In this document: piece by piece, positions 31,315 to 40,105 of the stretch | Layout: each line of letters starts with the position of its first letter | Numbering within the stretch: position 1 is the first letter of the stretch | DNA from: Paenibacillus mesophilus | GTDB lineage: Bacteria; Bacillota; Bacilli; Paenibacillales; NBRC-103111 | Direction: 5' to 3' | DNA length: 64,000 bases | Assembly (NCBI RefSeq): GCF_005938385.1 | Contig: NZ_VCRA01000018.1 | Coordinates: 62,385 to 126,384 of the forward strand | Position numbers and translations under genes: made by a program | The notes under the pieces: model-generated | Database searches by the model: none | The model's input: only the letters and a program-made list of their open reading frames with translations | Told to the model about the DNA's origin: nothing

Positions 31315-32025
31315 TTGACGGAATTGGAACCCCTCTATTTGATCAAAGTAACGTGCATGTGCTGCGAGCAGTCGTTTCAAACGTCCCGGGTCCGCACGAG
31401 CTTCAAGAAAACGGCCAAGACGGATAGCGATTTCTGCATTCATTACAAAACGGTAAATCCCGACTTCTACGTCGTCAGGGTTTGTCCGTTCTGCGGTTTC
31501 TCGTTTACGGAAAACTTTTCCGACCGGCTTACCCCGAAGCATAAGCATCTGTATTTGGATAAGCTCGGGAAAAATTGGAACGGGCTGGATTTGACCGGGG
31601 AACGGGACTGGAATGAAGCGATGCAGTCCTACAAGCTGGCGCTGCTGTGCGCCCAGATCAAGGAAGAGAAGGACCGCGTCATCGCGGGGCTGCTGCATCA
31701 TATCGCCTGGCTGTACCGGTACAAGGACAATAAGGAGCAGGAGAAGCGTTTTCTCGAATTCGCCCTGGAGTCGTATGTGAAGGTGTTCGAAACCGAAGGC
31801 GAAGATGTGAACAATGCACGCCTCATGTATTTGATCGGCGAGCTTCACCGCAGACTCGGCAACTACCAGAAGGCGGTGCTCTGGTTCGGGCGGGTCATCA
31901 ACGACAAGAAAATTATGGATTCCGCGATGATCCGGGCGTGCCGGGAGCAATGGGTGCAAACCCGCGAGGATATGCTCGCCGCCAAGCTGGATCTTCCCGA
32001 CGAAATGAAGGAAGGCGGTTCGTAA
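31315..32025 (+). CDS. DUF2225 family protein with zinc-ribbon and TPR-like repeats
   Basis: The product is 236 residues. Two cysteine pairs (CMCC near residue 15 and CPFCGF near residue 59) suggest a zinc ribbon, and the remainder is helical with TPR-like periodicity (AMQSYKLALLCAQIKEEKDRVIAGLLHHIAWLYR, LYLIGELHRRLGNYQKAVLWFGRV types). The family is widespread in sporulating Firmicutes, with no established activity. It starts with TTG at 31315 after AAAGGAAG. It lies directly downstream of the truncated haemoglobin gene and ends at an intrinsic terminator. Confidence 0.88.
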   Translation: MTELEPLYLIKVTCMCCEQSFQTSRVRTSFKKTAKTDSDFCIHYKTVNPDFYVVRVCPFCGFSFTENFSDRLTPKHKHLYLDKLGKNWNGLDLTGERDWNEAMQSYKLALLCAQIKEEKDRVIAGLLHHIAWLYRYKDNKEQEKRFLEFALESYVKVFETEGEDVNNARLMYLIGELHRRLGNYQKAVLWFGRVINDKKIMDSAMIRACREQWVQTREDMLAAKLDLPDEMKEGGS

Positions 32026-32060
32026 AGCCGTCCGCAACGTTTGATTCATGATTCGAGACG

Positions 32061-32088
32061 AAAGCTCCACGGTTGTGGGGCTTTTTGT
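32061..32088 (+). terminator. Terminator of the haemoglobin-DUF2225 unit
   Basis: AAAGCTCCAC pairs with GTGGGGCTTT (one G-U) around GGTT and is followed by TTGTTG. Confidence 0.75.
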
Positions 32089-32128
32089 TGTTCCACACGA
32101 AACACCCCATCCGGTTGTCCGAAGGGGG

Positions 32129-33232
32129 CTAGAAGAATGCGATCGCGGAATCGGCGCGTTCATGAAACGTGTAGCGGTTTTTGCCGCTGCGCTTGGAGTC
32201 GTACAGCGCTTGGTCGGCTTCCGCCATTAAGCGGTACAAGTCGTCTTCCGGATGATTGGCGGACGAGATTCCGATCGAGATGGAAATCGCTTTGCCCGGC
32301 TGGACTTCCCGTCCGGCGAACGGATGGGCGGCCACCGTGTTGCACAGCTTGTGAGCCAGGAAAGAAAGCAAGTTGCGGTCGACCGTATCGCACATGACAA
32401 TAAATTCTTCCCCGCCGTAACGGGCGATATAGTCTTTCTCGCCGATCGCAGTGCGAAGCAGCTGACCGACCTCGCGAAGAAGATGGTCGCCCTGCAAATG
32501 GCCGAGCGTATCGTTGAAGTTTTTAAAATTGTCGATATCGATCATGAGAATGCTGATACGGCGCTTCTTGAGCGTATTGTCGGCGATTTCCAGGAAGCTG
32601 CGTATGTTCGGCAATCCCGTAAGCCGGTCCTGGTTCGCTTCCAGCTCCAGCTGGCGCTGAAGCAGCCAGTTTTTGTTCTCGTCGTTGTGCATGGCGATGA
32701 GCACGAGCAAGCAAAGCAATGTAATCGCAAGCATATAGACGTTCATCAGCAAATATTCGGACCATGGTGCGGGAATGATGAAATAGCCGGCCGCGGCCTT
32801 CACGGAGAACAATAGGGATGCGATTAGGAGTCCATCGGTCAATCGGATCGGATCGAAGCCCGTACGGTATTCCTTATGATGCACAAGCGAGCTGATCAGA
32901 GCGGGGAAGAGCAGTCCGTGCAGCAGCTCATAGAGCATGTATGGCTGATTCAGCCACATGCCGAAGGCCGCCGGCGGAATAACCGACAACAGCGCCACGG
33001 GCAGACCGAGCCTCAGTCCCGCCATAATGATCGGAATAAAGCGGAGATCCTGTTCGATCAGGTCGGTCGGAATCGGCAGCAGCATCATCAGAATGGAAGC
33101 AAGTCCGGTAAACAAAGGGACGAGCACCATTTCATTTACACTGCCCGTAACGCGGTTCTGCAGCTTCAATGCGATATAGCTTAAAGTAACCAGGGTGCAG
33201 GAGTTTGTTACCGGAATGAGGTATTCGTTCAT
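32129..33232 (-). CDS. Diguanylate cyclase with 5-6 TM sensor domain
   Basis: The product is 367 residues. The N-terminal ~190 residues contain six hydrophobic helices of the 5TM-LYT kind (VLVPLFTGLASILMMLLPIP, RFIPIIMAGLRLGLPVALLSVIPP). A short linker precedes a GGDEF domain with RLTGLPNIRSFLE, the active site RYGGEEF and a C-terminal LYDSKRSGKNR. GGEEF is catalytically competent, so it should make cyclic di-GMP at the membrane. An RxxD inhibitory site is not obvious. The ATG at 33232 follows AGGAGCG. It is monocistronic. Confidence 0.9.
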   Translation of the reverse strand: MNEYLIPVTNSCTLVTLSYIALKLQNRVTGSVNEMVLVPLFTGLASILMMLLPIPTDLIEQDLRFIPIIMAGLRLGLPVALLSVIPPAAFGMWLNQPYMLYELLHGLLFPALISSLVHHKEYRTGFDPIRLTDGLLIASLLFSVKAAAGYFIIPAPWSEYLLMNVYMLAITLLCLLVLIAMHNDENKNWLLQRQLELEANQDRLTGLPNIRSFLEIADNTLKKRRISILMIDIDNFKNFNDTLGHLQGDHLLREVGQLLRTAIGEKDYIARYGGEEFIVMCDTVDRNLLSFLAHKLCNTVAAHPFAGREVQPGKAISISIGISSANHPEDDLYRLMAEADQALYDSKRSGKNRYTFHERADSAIAFF

Positions 33233-33339
33233 TGCTATTCGCTCCTGAAAGGACTGCGTGCAGTTCCGTCGAAAAGTGTAGTATTCGATATCGGCTACGG
33301 AAAATCCTCTTTTTTTCCGTCCGGATGATTCGATACCGT

Positions 33340-33576
33340 TCAGCGCCGCCGGATCGGGCGGTCGCCGAGCAAGTAGTCGCGGTCCGCATCGACGGCCGTC
33401 ATTTTCTCGCGGCAGCAAGGAAATACGATCAGCCGCTTGCGGCCTTCGCGAATCGGAGTCAAGTCGGCCGTGCGAAGCGGCAGCAGGACGTTCCTTTCGC
33501 CGCAATAGGGACATTCGATCAAATAGACGTCTTTCCCGATCGTTTCGTATGGCAGCGTATTTTCGAATGGAATCAT
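33340..33576 (-). CDS. Small zinc-binding protein of unknown function
   Basis: The product is 78 residues with two cysteine pairs, CPYCGE (about residue 22) and CCREK (about residue 54), the arrangement of a small zinc ribbon. It begins 8 nt after the yycC stop and so is probably translated from the same mRNA. No known function. Confidence 0.65.
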   Translation of the reverse strand: MIPFENTLPYETIGKDVYLIECPYCGERNVLLPLRTADLTPIREGRKRLIVFPCCREKMTAVDADRDYLLGDRPIRRR

Positions 33577-33584
33577 GGGCGGGC

Positions 33585-33758
33585 TTACTCTTTCCGTTCC
33601 GTGGACGGGTCCGGGTTTCCGCTCGTCTCGGACTTGGCCATCTCGGCCAGCTTCTGGATCAAAATGTGCTGGGGCATATGCATGAGCCGCTCGATCGGCA
33701 CTTTCAGCGCTTCGGCCAGCTTGATTGCGGTTTCAGGCGATATTTGCAACGGTCTCAT
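33585..33758 (-). CDS. yycC: YycC-like small protein
   Basis: The product is 57 residues. The core RPLQISPETAIKLAEALKVPIERLMHMPQHILIQKLAEM matches the YycC family, a short Bacillales protein of unknown role. The ATG at 33758 has GGAGG 9 nt upstream; the longer frame from 33797 lacks one. The short C-terminal tail is polar. It is cotranscribed with the downstream zinc-binding gene and divergent from the M3 peptidase gene. Confidence 0.8.
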   Translation of the reverse strand: MRPLQISPETAIKLAEALKVPIERLMHMPQHILIQKLAEMAKSETSGNPDPSTERKE

Positions 33759-33914
33759 CAGTTCGTTCCTCCGTGTTCTCATAAATAGCGCAAACATGAG
33801 GCGCTTTACCCATTATACATCAGAATGGCCGCCGCACGAATAATGTCCGTTTCATAATTTGACCGAAATATGGTTTAATGTTCCTATAACCATGTACAGG
33901 AGGGTGAGAACGCC

Positions 33915-35705
33915 ATGCCACAGCCATACAGTGTCGTTTGGGATCTGGACGTCTTCTTTCCGGGGGGCAGCTCGTCCGCCGAGTTCGGACAATTTCTCGA
34001 GCGGATCGAACAGGAGGTCGAGCAGCTTCGCGGGTCCGTGCAGGCCGTATCCGGGCAAAGCGAGTCTCCCGGTATCGAAACGCTGTCCGAGCTGGTCGGA
34101 CGGATGCAGAGCATTACGCTCATGCTGCGCGAAGCGGATTCGTTCGCGGGCTGCCTGGCCGCAGAAAACCAGCACGACAAAAAAGCGGTGCAGTTGAACG
34201 GGCAAATCGCCTCGATCGGCGCGGCTTTCTCTTCCGTTCTGACCCGGTTCGATCAGCTGCTCCGACTGATTCCGGACCCGGCCTGGTCCGCGCTGCTTGA
34301 ATCGGATACGTTCCGCTCGATCGCCTTTCCGCTCGACGAACGCCGCAAGCTCGCTTTGGAGAAGCTTTCGCCGGAGCAGGAATCGTTGATCGGGGATTTG
34401 GCCGTGGACGGCTATCATGGATGGGGCGAGGCTTATAACACCGCGGTCGGCAAGTTCAGCATCGCGTTCGAGGACAATGGCGAAACCGTCCATTTATCGG
34501 CCGGGCAGGCGGCCAACAAGCTGCACAGCCCGAACCGGGATGTTCGGACCCGCCTATTCGCGGAATGGGAGAAGGCATGGGGAGAATCCGCCGATTATGC
34601 CGCCGACGCCCTGAACCGGCTTGCGGGCTTCCGTATCCAAGTTTACAAACACCGGGGCTGGGACCGGATATTGAAGGAACCGCTCGATATCAACCGGATG
34701 TCCGAGAAGACGCTCCAAGTGATGTGGGAAGTAATCGACCGGAACAAGGCACCGTTCGTCGCCTATTTGCAGCGCAAAGCGAAGATGCTCGGTCTCGAAT
34801 CGCTCTCTTGGCACGACGTGGACGCACCGGTCGGTCAAGCGGCCAAAGAAGTGTCGTTCGACGAGGCGGCCGGCATGATCGTGGAACAGTTCCGCAAGTT
34901 CAGCCCGAAGATGGCCGAATTCGCCGAGATGGCGTTCGACAACCGCTGGATCGAAGCGGAAGACCGTCCGGGCAAACGTCCGGGAGGATTTTGCACGTCG
35001 TTCCCGATCAAAGGGCAGACCCGCATCTTCATGACGTACGCCAATACCGCTTCCAATGTCGCTACTTTGGCGCATGAGCTCGGGCACGCCTACCATCAGC
35101 ATGTGATGAACGATATGCCGGCTCTGGCGCAGGAATACGCAATGAACGTCGCCGAGACGGCGTCCACGTTCGCGGAGATGATCGTTGCCGATGCCGCGGT
35201 CAAGCAGGCTGCCTCCGACGAGGAGCGGCTGACGCTGATCGAGGACAAAATTCAACGGTCCGTCGCCTTCTTCATGAACATCCATGCGCGCTTCTTGTTC
35301 GAAACGGAGTTCTACGAGCGGCGCAAAAAAGGACTGGTCGGCACGGACGAGCTGAACGAGCTGATGACCGATGCCCAAAGACGCGCTTACAAGGACGCTC
35401 TGGGCGAGTACCATCCGCATTTCTGGGCGTCGAAGCTGCATTTCTACATAACGGGCGTTCCGTTCTATAATTTCCCGTATACGTTCGGCTATTTGTTCAG
35501 CTCGGGCATCTATGCGGTTGCGCAGCAGGAAGGCTCCGGCTTCGAGGACAAATATATCGCCTTGCTCCGCGACACGGGGAGCATGACGGTCGAGGAGCTT
35601 GCCCGCAAACATCTCGGGGTCGATTTGACCAAGCCGGATTTTTGGCAAAGCGCGGTCGACTTGGCCGTCGAAGACGTAACGCAATTTCTGGCTATGACCG
35701 AATAA
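33915..35705 (+). CDS. pepF: M3 family oligoendopeptidase (PepF-like)
   Basis: The product is 596 residues, full length for the family. The zinc site HELGH lies in VATLAHELGHAYHQHVM, with the third ligand Glu in the downstream NVAETASTFAE segment. A YxFxYxFGYLFSSGIY region near the C-terminus forms the substrate channel in this family. It cleaves cytosolic oligopeptides. The ATG at 33915 is 7 nt after AGGAGGG. In Bacillus pepF (yjbG) lies near yjbI and yjbN (globin and NAD kinase), which are also close here, supporting a conserved neighbourhood. Confidence 0.93.
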   Translation: MPQPYSVVWDLDVFFPGGSSSAEFGQFLERIEQEVEQLRGSVQAVSGQSESPGIETLSELVGRMQSITLMLREADSFAGCLAAENQHDKKAVQLNGQIASIGAAFSSVLTRFDQLLRLIPDPAWSALLESDTFRSIAFPLDERRKLALEKLSPEQESLIGDLAVDGYHGWGEAYNTAVGKFSIAFEDNGETVHLSAGQAANKLHSPNRDVRTRLFAEWEKAWGESADYAADALNRLAGFRIQVYKHRGWDRILKEPLDINRMSEKTLQVMWEVIDRNKAPFVAYLQRKAKMLGLESLSWHDVDAPVGQAAKEVSFDEAAGMIVEQFRKFSPKMAEFAEMAFDNRWIEAEDRPGKRPGGFCTSFPIKGQTRIFMTYANTASNVATLAHELGHAYHQHVMNDMPALAQEYAMNVAETASTFAEMIVADAAVKQAASDEERLTLIEDKIQRSVAFFMNIHARFLFETEFYERRKKGLVGTDELNELMTDAQRRAYKDALGEYHPHFWASKLHFYITGVPFYNFPYTFGYLFSSGIYAVAQQEGSGFEDKYIALLRDTGSMTVEELARKHLGVDLTKPDFWQSAVDLAVEDVTQFLAMTE

Positions 35706-35727
35706 ATTTTTTCGATTCCCCTCTTTC

Positions 35728-35873
35728 CCCCTTCGCCAAGGGGGAGGACTTGGGGTTGCACCCCAAGACCCCGCATGTTTACGTGTCAGTTACGGGGCCG
35801 TCTTCGGAACATCGTTAGTTTTTGGATCGCTTTTCGTCGAAGGAAGGAGGATCGTCGATCCACCTTCCTTCGA
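35728..35873. other. Intergenic cluster of three hairpins
   Basis: The gap 35706-36060 contains no convincing gene. CCCCCTT-CGCC-AAGGGGG (35728-35745), CTTGGGG-TTGCA-CCCCAAG (35748-35766) and a long stem TCGAAGGAAGG/CCTTCCTTCGA (35837-35873) with an inner GGATC/GATCC were found. None is followed by a good T-tract on either strand. Confidence 0.5.
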
Positions 35874-36009
35874 CCCGCTTCATGCAGTGCTCTTCCTATA
35901 CGTTGCGCCCTCTATTCGTTCCTTCTACTTTGTACGCGTAATTCAAACAATCGTTTGTAGAGGCGCCTCATGACTCTGTCATGAAGCTCTCTTTCGAGAT
36001 CAAGTTCAC

Positions 36010-36049
36010 TAAAAAGCGGCCATGCGGGCTTACGCCGGCACAACCGCTC
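36010..36049 (-). terminator. Probable terminator of the second chemoreceptor gene
   Basis: On the minus strand AGCGG pairs with CCGCT around an inner CCGGCGTAAGCCCG segment and is followed by TTTTAG. It is 12 nt after the stop codon. Confidence 0.5.
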
Positions 36050-36060
36050 TCTTTCCTTCC

Positions 36061-37323
36061 TTATAATCGAAAAATCTGGATCGTCCGCTGAAGCTGGCCG
36101 GCCGTTTGCATCATCTGCTCCGATTGCTGGACCAGCGCGTCAACGACGGCGATCTGCTCGTTCATGGACGCCGACACTTCCTCCGTACCGGCGGCGGACT
36201 GCTGCGTAATCGCGGCGATATTTTCCATCGTGGATGAAATCATCGTGGCGCTTTCGAGCATCAGATCGCTTTCTTTAGCGAACTGGGTAATCGTCTCGGC
36301 GATAAATTCGATGCTGCCCACGATCTGCGCAAAAATCGCTTCCGTCTCGCGGATAAGCGTCGTTTGCGTCTGCACGATTTCCTGGTTGGCGGCCATCTGG
36401 TGCAGGGCAAGCACGATCCCCTGCTCGATGCTGCGCACGAGGCCGAATACTTCCTTCGTGGAGGAGGTCGATTCCTCCGCAAGCTTCCGCACTTCCTGTG
36501 CGACGACCGCAAAGCCTTTGCCGTGCTCGCCCGCTCTTGCGGCCTCGATGGAAGCGTTCAGTGACAGCAGGTTCGTCTGCTCGGCGATTTCCGATATCGT
36601 CTTCGTAATGCGGGAGATGCCCTTGGCCTGCTCCGCGAGCTGGTCGATCGATTCGGAGACGGTCGTGGTCGCTTCGACGTTGCGCTTCATGCCTTCGTTT
36701 TGGCTGAAAACCGCTTTCTGCCCTTGCTCGACGAGCCGGATCATCACTTCCGACTTGTCGTTCATTTCTTTGGTGGAATGCGCGTAAGAGGTCACCTTCT
36801 GATCGATGTCTTTAATCGCCGCGGCAATGCTCGTAATTTCCTCGGTAATTTTGACCGATCCTGCGGCAAGCTCGCCCGCCGAGTGCGTCACTTGACTCAT
36901 GACTTCCTTCAACAGCCGGTTTTTGTCGCTTCCTTCGCGGCTCGTATCGACAACGGAGCGGGTAATCGTCGTCGTTTCGTTCAAGATGCCGCGAAGTTTG
37001 TCGATCATCTGGTTGAACGTCTTGCCGAGCTCGCCGAGCGCGTCGTTCGAATCGACTTGCGCCTTCATGGAGAAATCGCCCCTCGCGATGTTGAGCGCGA
37101 TGCGGGACATGTTCTCGATCGGCGCTGTAAGCGCTCTCTCCAGCCAGCCGACGAAAGGGATGCTCGCGCCCGCGAGGATGAGCACGGTCAGCAGCGAGCC
37201 GACGAACGAAGCGTCCGAAATCCAGGCCATGAACAGGATAACTAAAGAAAAGACCGCCACGATCGTATAGCAGCCGATCTGCAGCTTCTTTTTGAACGAT
37301 AAAGCCTGGAGTTTGTCCATCAT
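36061..37323 (-). CDS. Methyl-accepting chemotaxis protein without an extracellular sensor domain
   Basis: The product is 420 residues. Two adjacent membrane helices (about 17-36 and 40-60) have almost no extracytoplasmic loop, so it must sense membrane or cytoplasmic cues. HAMP (about 60-115) precedes a signalling domain whose tip is canonical: ISEIAEQTNLLSLNASIEAARAGEHGKGFAVVA. EESTSSTKEV lies in the adaptation region. It should couple normally to CheW/CheA. The ATG at 37323 is chosen by spacing from AAGAGGG; 37320 or the TTG at 37326 are alternatives. Confidence 0.9.
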   Translation of the reverse strand: MMDKLQALSFKKKLQIGCYTIVAVFSLVILFMAWISDASFVGSLLTVLILAGASIPFVGWLERALTAPIENMSRIALNIARGDFSMKAQVDSNDALGELGKTFNQMIDKLRGILNETTTITRSVVDTSREGSDKNRLLKEVMSQVTHSAGELAAGSVKITEEITSIAAAIKDIDQKVTSYAHSTKEMNDKSEVMIRLVEQGQKAVFSQNEGMKRNVEATTTVSESIDQLAEQAKGISRITKTISEIAEQTNLLSLNASIEAARAGEHGKGFAVVAQEVRKLAEESTSSTKEVFGLVRSIEQGIVLALHQMAANQEIVQTQTTLIRETEAIFAQIVGSIEFIAETITQFAKESDLMLESATMISSTMENIAAITQQSAAGTEEVSASMNEQIAVVDALVQQSEQMMQTAGQLQRTIQIFRL

Positions 37324-37542
37324 CAACTTGAACCCTCTTCCATATTTTGATAAGTACGATTATATCATGTCGAACTTTATCGGTCTATCGACTTATGTCA
37401 ATACAGTGTCAAAACTTAGTCCCAATTACCCTAGAGGATGTCGTTCCGCATGCTTATAATAGTCGTACAGGCACCCCCATAAATCGGCAGGCCGTCCACG
37501 AATATGTGTGTGAGCAACGGATGGGAGAAATGAGGGATACGA

Positions 37543-37767
37543 ATGTCACTGGCCAACTGCAAACATTGCGGGCAGCTGTACGTGCAGCAGAGATCGTCTT
37601 ACTGCGCGAAATGCCAGGAGCTGCATGACGGTTATTACTTGACTATGCGCAACTACTTGAAGACGAATCCGCGGAGCACGGTTCTCGACATCCACGAACA
37701 TACCGGCATTCCGATATCGAAAGTATTGGAAATACGCAATGAAACTTACGTTCCGTTCGGTCAGTAA
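37543..37767 (+). CDS. Small zinc-ribbon/HTH protein (YvyF-like)
   Basis: The product is 74 residues. Two CxxC motifs (CKHCG and CAKCQ) form an N-terminal zinc ribbon, and residues ~35-70 (RSTVLDIHEHTGIPISKVLEIRNE) look like a short helix-turn-helix. This layout resembles the YvyF/TIGR03826 proteins encoded beside flagellar genes, but no flagellar gene is present here, so a regulatory role is only inferred. GAGGG precedes the ATG at 37543. A hairpin terminator follows. Confidence 0.65.
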   Translation: MSLANCKHCGQLYVQQRSSYCAKCQELHDGYYLTMRNYLKTNPRSTVLDIHEHTGIPISKVLEIRNETYVPFGQ

Positions 37768-37824
37768 GTTGCTGCAGCGCGTGAACTACACTTAGCGGCC
37801 CCCAAGCAGTGGGGTTGAATACAG

Positions 37825-37859
37825 ACAAGCTTGTTCCGAGCGGGGGACAGGCTTGTTTT
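37825..37859 (+). terminator. Terminator after the zinc-ribbon gene
   Basis: ACAAGC pairs with GCTTGT around an inner GTTCC/GGGAC stem, followed by TTTTG. Confidence 0.6.
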
Positions 37860-37962
37860 GCTGCGCTAACAAGAGAATATGGAGCTTGGCTGCAGAAATA
37901 TGGCGAAAAAAGGGGAAATAGGTCCATCATCCTATAAAAGTGGTTGATTTTGTAAATTGTTG

Positions 37963-37991
37963 TTGAAAAATGTGTGAATTGTCAGTATAAT
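37963..37991 (+). promoter_or_regulatory. SigA promoter of gene 38056
   Basis: TTGAAA and TATAAT are separated by exactly 17 bp. The gene starts 65 nt downstream of the -10. Confidence 0.75.
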
Positions 37992-38055
37992 GTGACTTAA
38001 GCACCACGAATTTACACCATAAATTCCAAATTTTGATAATGGAAGGAGGGAATTC

Positions 38056-38427
38056 ATGATCGTCGATCAGCTGTCTTTGTCCCGGCAGCTGGACATGGTA
38101 TTCAAAGAACTGCAACTAGAGCTGTCCGAGCTGTGTTCCGGGACCATTTTCGTTCAAATCCGCAACAATCTCATTGGAAAATTCGGGGTGCGCCATCTTC
38201 CTCTAGAAGGAATGGACGGCCAAGTCGAACCAAAGGCATCGGGATTGACAGACATTCAGCAGCGCGCCCTGCGCAAAATGGCACTCGATGCTCTCAAGTA
38301 CAAGACGAACTGGACTCACGGCGAGATCAATTTCGATTTCACCGTACGTCAAAGCAAGCTATGCACGAGCGTTCAGTTCGAGTCGAACTATAATATGTCG
38401 AATTTGCTCGTGCGCAAATCGAACTAA
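38056..38427 (+). CDS. Conserved small protein of unknown function
   Basis: The product is 123 residues. GGAGGG is 5 nt before the ATG, and a near-consensus SigA promoter lies upstream, so expression is likely strong. The protein mixes helices and strands (IFVQIRNNLIGKFGVRHLPLEG, TDIQQRALRKMALDALKYKTNWTHGEINFDF). It has two cysteines and no signal peptide or membrane segment. I do not recognise a family with known function. It ends at a bidirectional terminator. Confidence 0.65.
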   Translation: MIVDQLSLSRQLDMVFKELQLELSELCSGTIFVQIRNNLIGKFGVRHLPLEGMDGQVEPKASGLTDIQQRALRKMALDALKYKTNWTHGEINFDFTVRQSKLCTSVQFESNYNMSNLLVRKSN

Positions 38428-38463
38428 TCCATCCTCTTATCCCTTATTCCTACAATTCAATCG

Positions 38464-38500
38464 AAAAAAATCCGGCCTGACGCTTAGCGTCAGGCCTTTA
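38464..38500. terminator. Bidirectional terminator
   Basis: GGCCTGACGC-TTA-GCGTCAGGCC is a perfect 10-bp hairpin, followed by TTTATG on the plus strand and by GGATTTTTTT on the minus strand. Confidence 0.85.
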
Positions 38501-38508
38501 TGCTTGGG

Positions 38509-39942
38509 TCAATCGTGGGAGGAGCCCGTCTTCGCAGCGCCACGGCCGGTAGTTATCGGCAGTACGGACACTTGCTCGCACAGCTCCTTCTCGTCGATCA
38601 GTCCGGACCAATACTTTTTGAGCAGCTGCCTCAAGCCGTTGAAGGCGGACGTATTCAGGTTCAGCTCCCGGTGAAGCCGGTACGACGCCATGATTTCGCG
38701 GAACAAATAATAGCGGGACGGCCGGTTCATGCCTTCCTCCGGGTTACCCTTTCCTTCCGCCGTTGCCTTATGGGCGGGAAGGCTGAGCGTCCGTTCGCGG
38801 ATGATCCGGTGAGCCCTGGCGGAGGCGAGATAATCGGACAGCAGCCGGGCTGCGTCCGCCTGCTTGGAGCTGGCGGAGACGGCGACGCCGATGACGTTCA
38901 GCAGCGCCCGCGGCTCGTACATATACGGAAGCGGAGAGATATCGTATTCGAGATCCGTGTCTTTGAAATCGTTGATCGTCATGTAGTTGGTCATAATCAT
39001 CGACACTTTGCCCTGCTTGAACAACTCGTTCACATCGTCGCTGTTCTCGGATAAATAGCTCGGAAAAATGGCGCGGTCGGAAATGATCCTTTTGCACAGC
39101 CTTATGCTCGTCAGCATCCGGCTGTCGGCCAGCCGGAATGTGCCGTCGACGCCGGGCTCGAACCGCTCGCCGCTCTGCAGCAGGAAGGCCGGCCAGCGGT
39201 TGTCGGACAGCGTATAGAAATAAAGTCCGTGGCGAAGCCCGGGCTCCGTCAAAGCCGCAGCGTGAAGCATTGCGTCCTCCCATGTCCAGCTGCCGTCCGG
39301 CTCCGGTACCCCGGAATCGCGGAAATGGGCGCGGTTGTAGGCGAGAATAATCGGCGAGAAGACGAGAGGCCTGGCGTAACATTTCCCCTCGTGCACGAAC
39401 GCCTCCTGGGAAGAGCGGTACAGGTGCGGATCGGCAGGAAGCGGCTGAAGCACGGATACGTCTCCATCGTCGATGATGCTCTGGAAATCGAGGTTGTTGA
39501 GCGTGAAGACGTCGATCAATCCGTTCTCCATATATTCTTTGACCGCGCTTAAATAGTTCGAGGCGGATTTCACCTGCAGCGGTTTGACGCGGATCGAAGG
39601 GTACAGCTTATGGAAATCGTCGAGCAGGGCGGAAAGGGCGATATCCCGTTCGATGGACGAGGTAAGCCCGAGCGTGAGCGCGATCGACGATCCCGGAGCG
39701 GAATCCGTCACTCGGCTGCCCACGCGGTCGAGCTTGACGATCAAGCCTTCCGCGATTAACGTTTCCAGCCCTTTGCGGACCGATTTGTTGCTCAGACTGA
39801 ACTGTTCCGTCAATGCTTTCTCCGAAGGAAGATAATCGCCGGGGCCGTATGTGCCGTTCATGATGTCCGCACGGAGAATGTCGATCATGCGCTTCAGCCG
39901 GGAGTCGAACGATTTGCGGCTCGGTTTGTCGGTGTCATTCAT
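38509..39942 (-). CDS. GntR regulator fused to a solute-binding-protein domain (copy 2)
   Basis: The product is 477 residues, a paralogue of the protein at 26347. A GntR winged helix (about 15-80: ILRADIMNGTYGPGDYLPSE, FSLSNKSVRKGLETL) is joined to a cytoplasmic solute-binding fold with VFTLNNLDFQSIID, YARPLVFSPIILAYNRAHF and GKVSMIMTNYMTIND. The segments PEPDGSWTWE and LSDNRWPAFLLQSGE are shared with copy 1. The ATG at 39942 follows GGAAAGG. It is divergent from the sugar-catabolic operon, whose promoter carries the ATGTACA boxes, so it is the probable regulator of that operon. Confidence 0.88.
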   Translation of the reverse strand: MNDTDKPSRKSFDSRLKRMIDILRADIMNGTYGPGDYLPSEKALTEQFSLSNKSVRKGLETLIAEGLIVKLDRVGSRVTDSAPGSSIALTLGLTSSIERDIALSALLDDFHKLYPSIRVKPLQVKSASNYLSAVKEYMENGLIDVFTLNNLDFQSIIDDGDVSVLQPLPADPHLYRSSQEAFVHEGKCYARPLVFSPIILAYNRAHFRDSGVPEPDGSWTWEDAMLHAAALTEPGLRHGLYFYTLSDNRWPAFLLQSGERFEPGVDGTFRLADSRMLTSIRLCKRIISDRAIFPSYLSENSDDVNELFKQGKVSMIMTNYMTINDFKDTDLEYDISPLPYMYEPRALLNVIGVAVSASSKQADAARLLSDYLASARAHRIIRERTLSLPAHKATAEGKGNPEEGMNRPSRYYLFREIMASYRLHRELNLNTSAFNGLRQLLKKYWSGLIDEKELCEQVSVLPITTGRGAAKTGSSHD

Positions 39943-39999
39943 GGGGAGCAACCTTTCCGGATGAGTGTGATGATAGTATCATATCGAATCCTGTCCGAA

Positions 40000-40022
40000 A
40001 TGTACAGCAATCTGATGTATAA
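40000..40022. promoter_or_regulatory. ATGTACA-type box pair, regulator-proximal
   Basis: ATGTACAG (40000-40007) and ATGTATAA (40015-40022) lie 58 nt upstream of the GntR fusion start. They may mediate autoregulation. Confidence 0.4.
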
Positions 40023-40064
40023 GATCGGCAGCGCGGAGCGGCCCAAATATAAATTAAATAATGA

Positions 40065-40094
40065 TTGACAGTCGTTCCATGTCGTATGTATGAT
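40065..40094 (+). promoter_or_regulatory. SigA promoter of the catabolic operon
   Basis: TTGACA (40065-40070) and TATGAT (40089-40094) with an 18-bp spacer. The ATGTACA boxes start 12 nt further on, over the expected start of transcription. Confidence 0.65.
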
Positions 40095-40105
40095 AAAAGC
40101 GAAAA

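Noticed and set aside
34554..35684. 376-codon minus-strand frame
   Set aside because: Antisense to the M3 oligopeptidase gene, with shadow composition.
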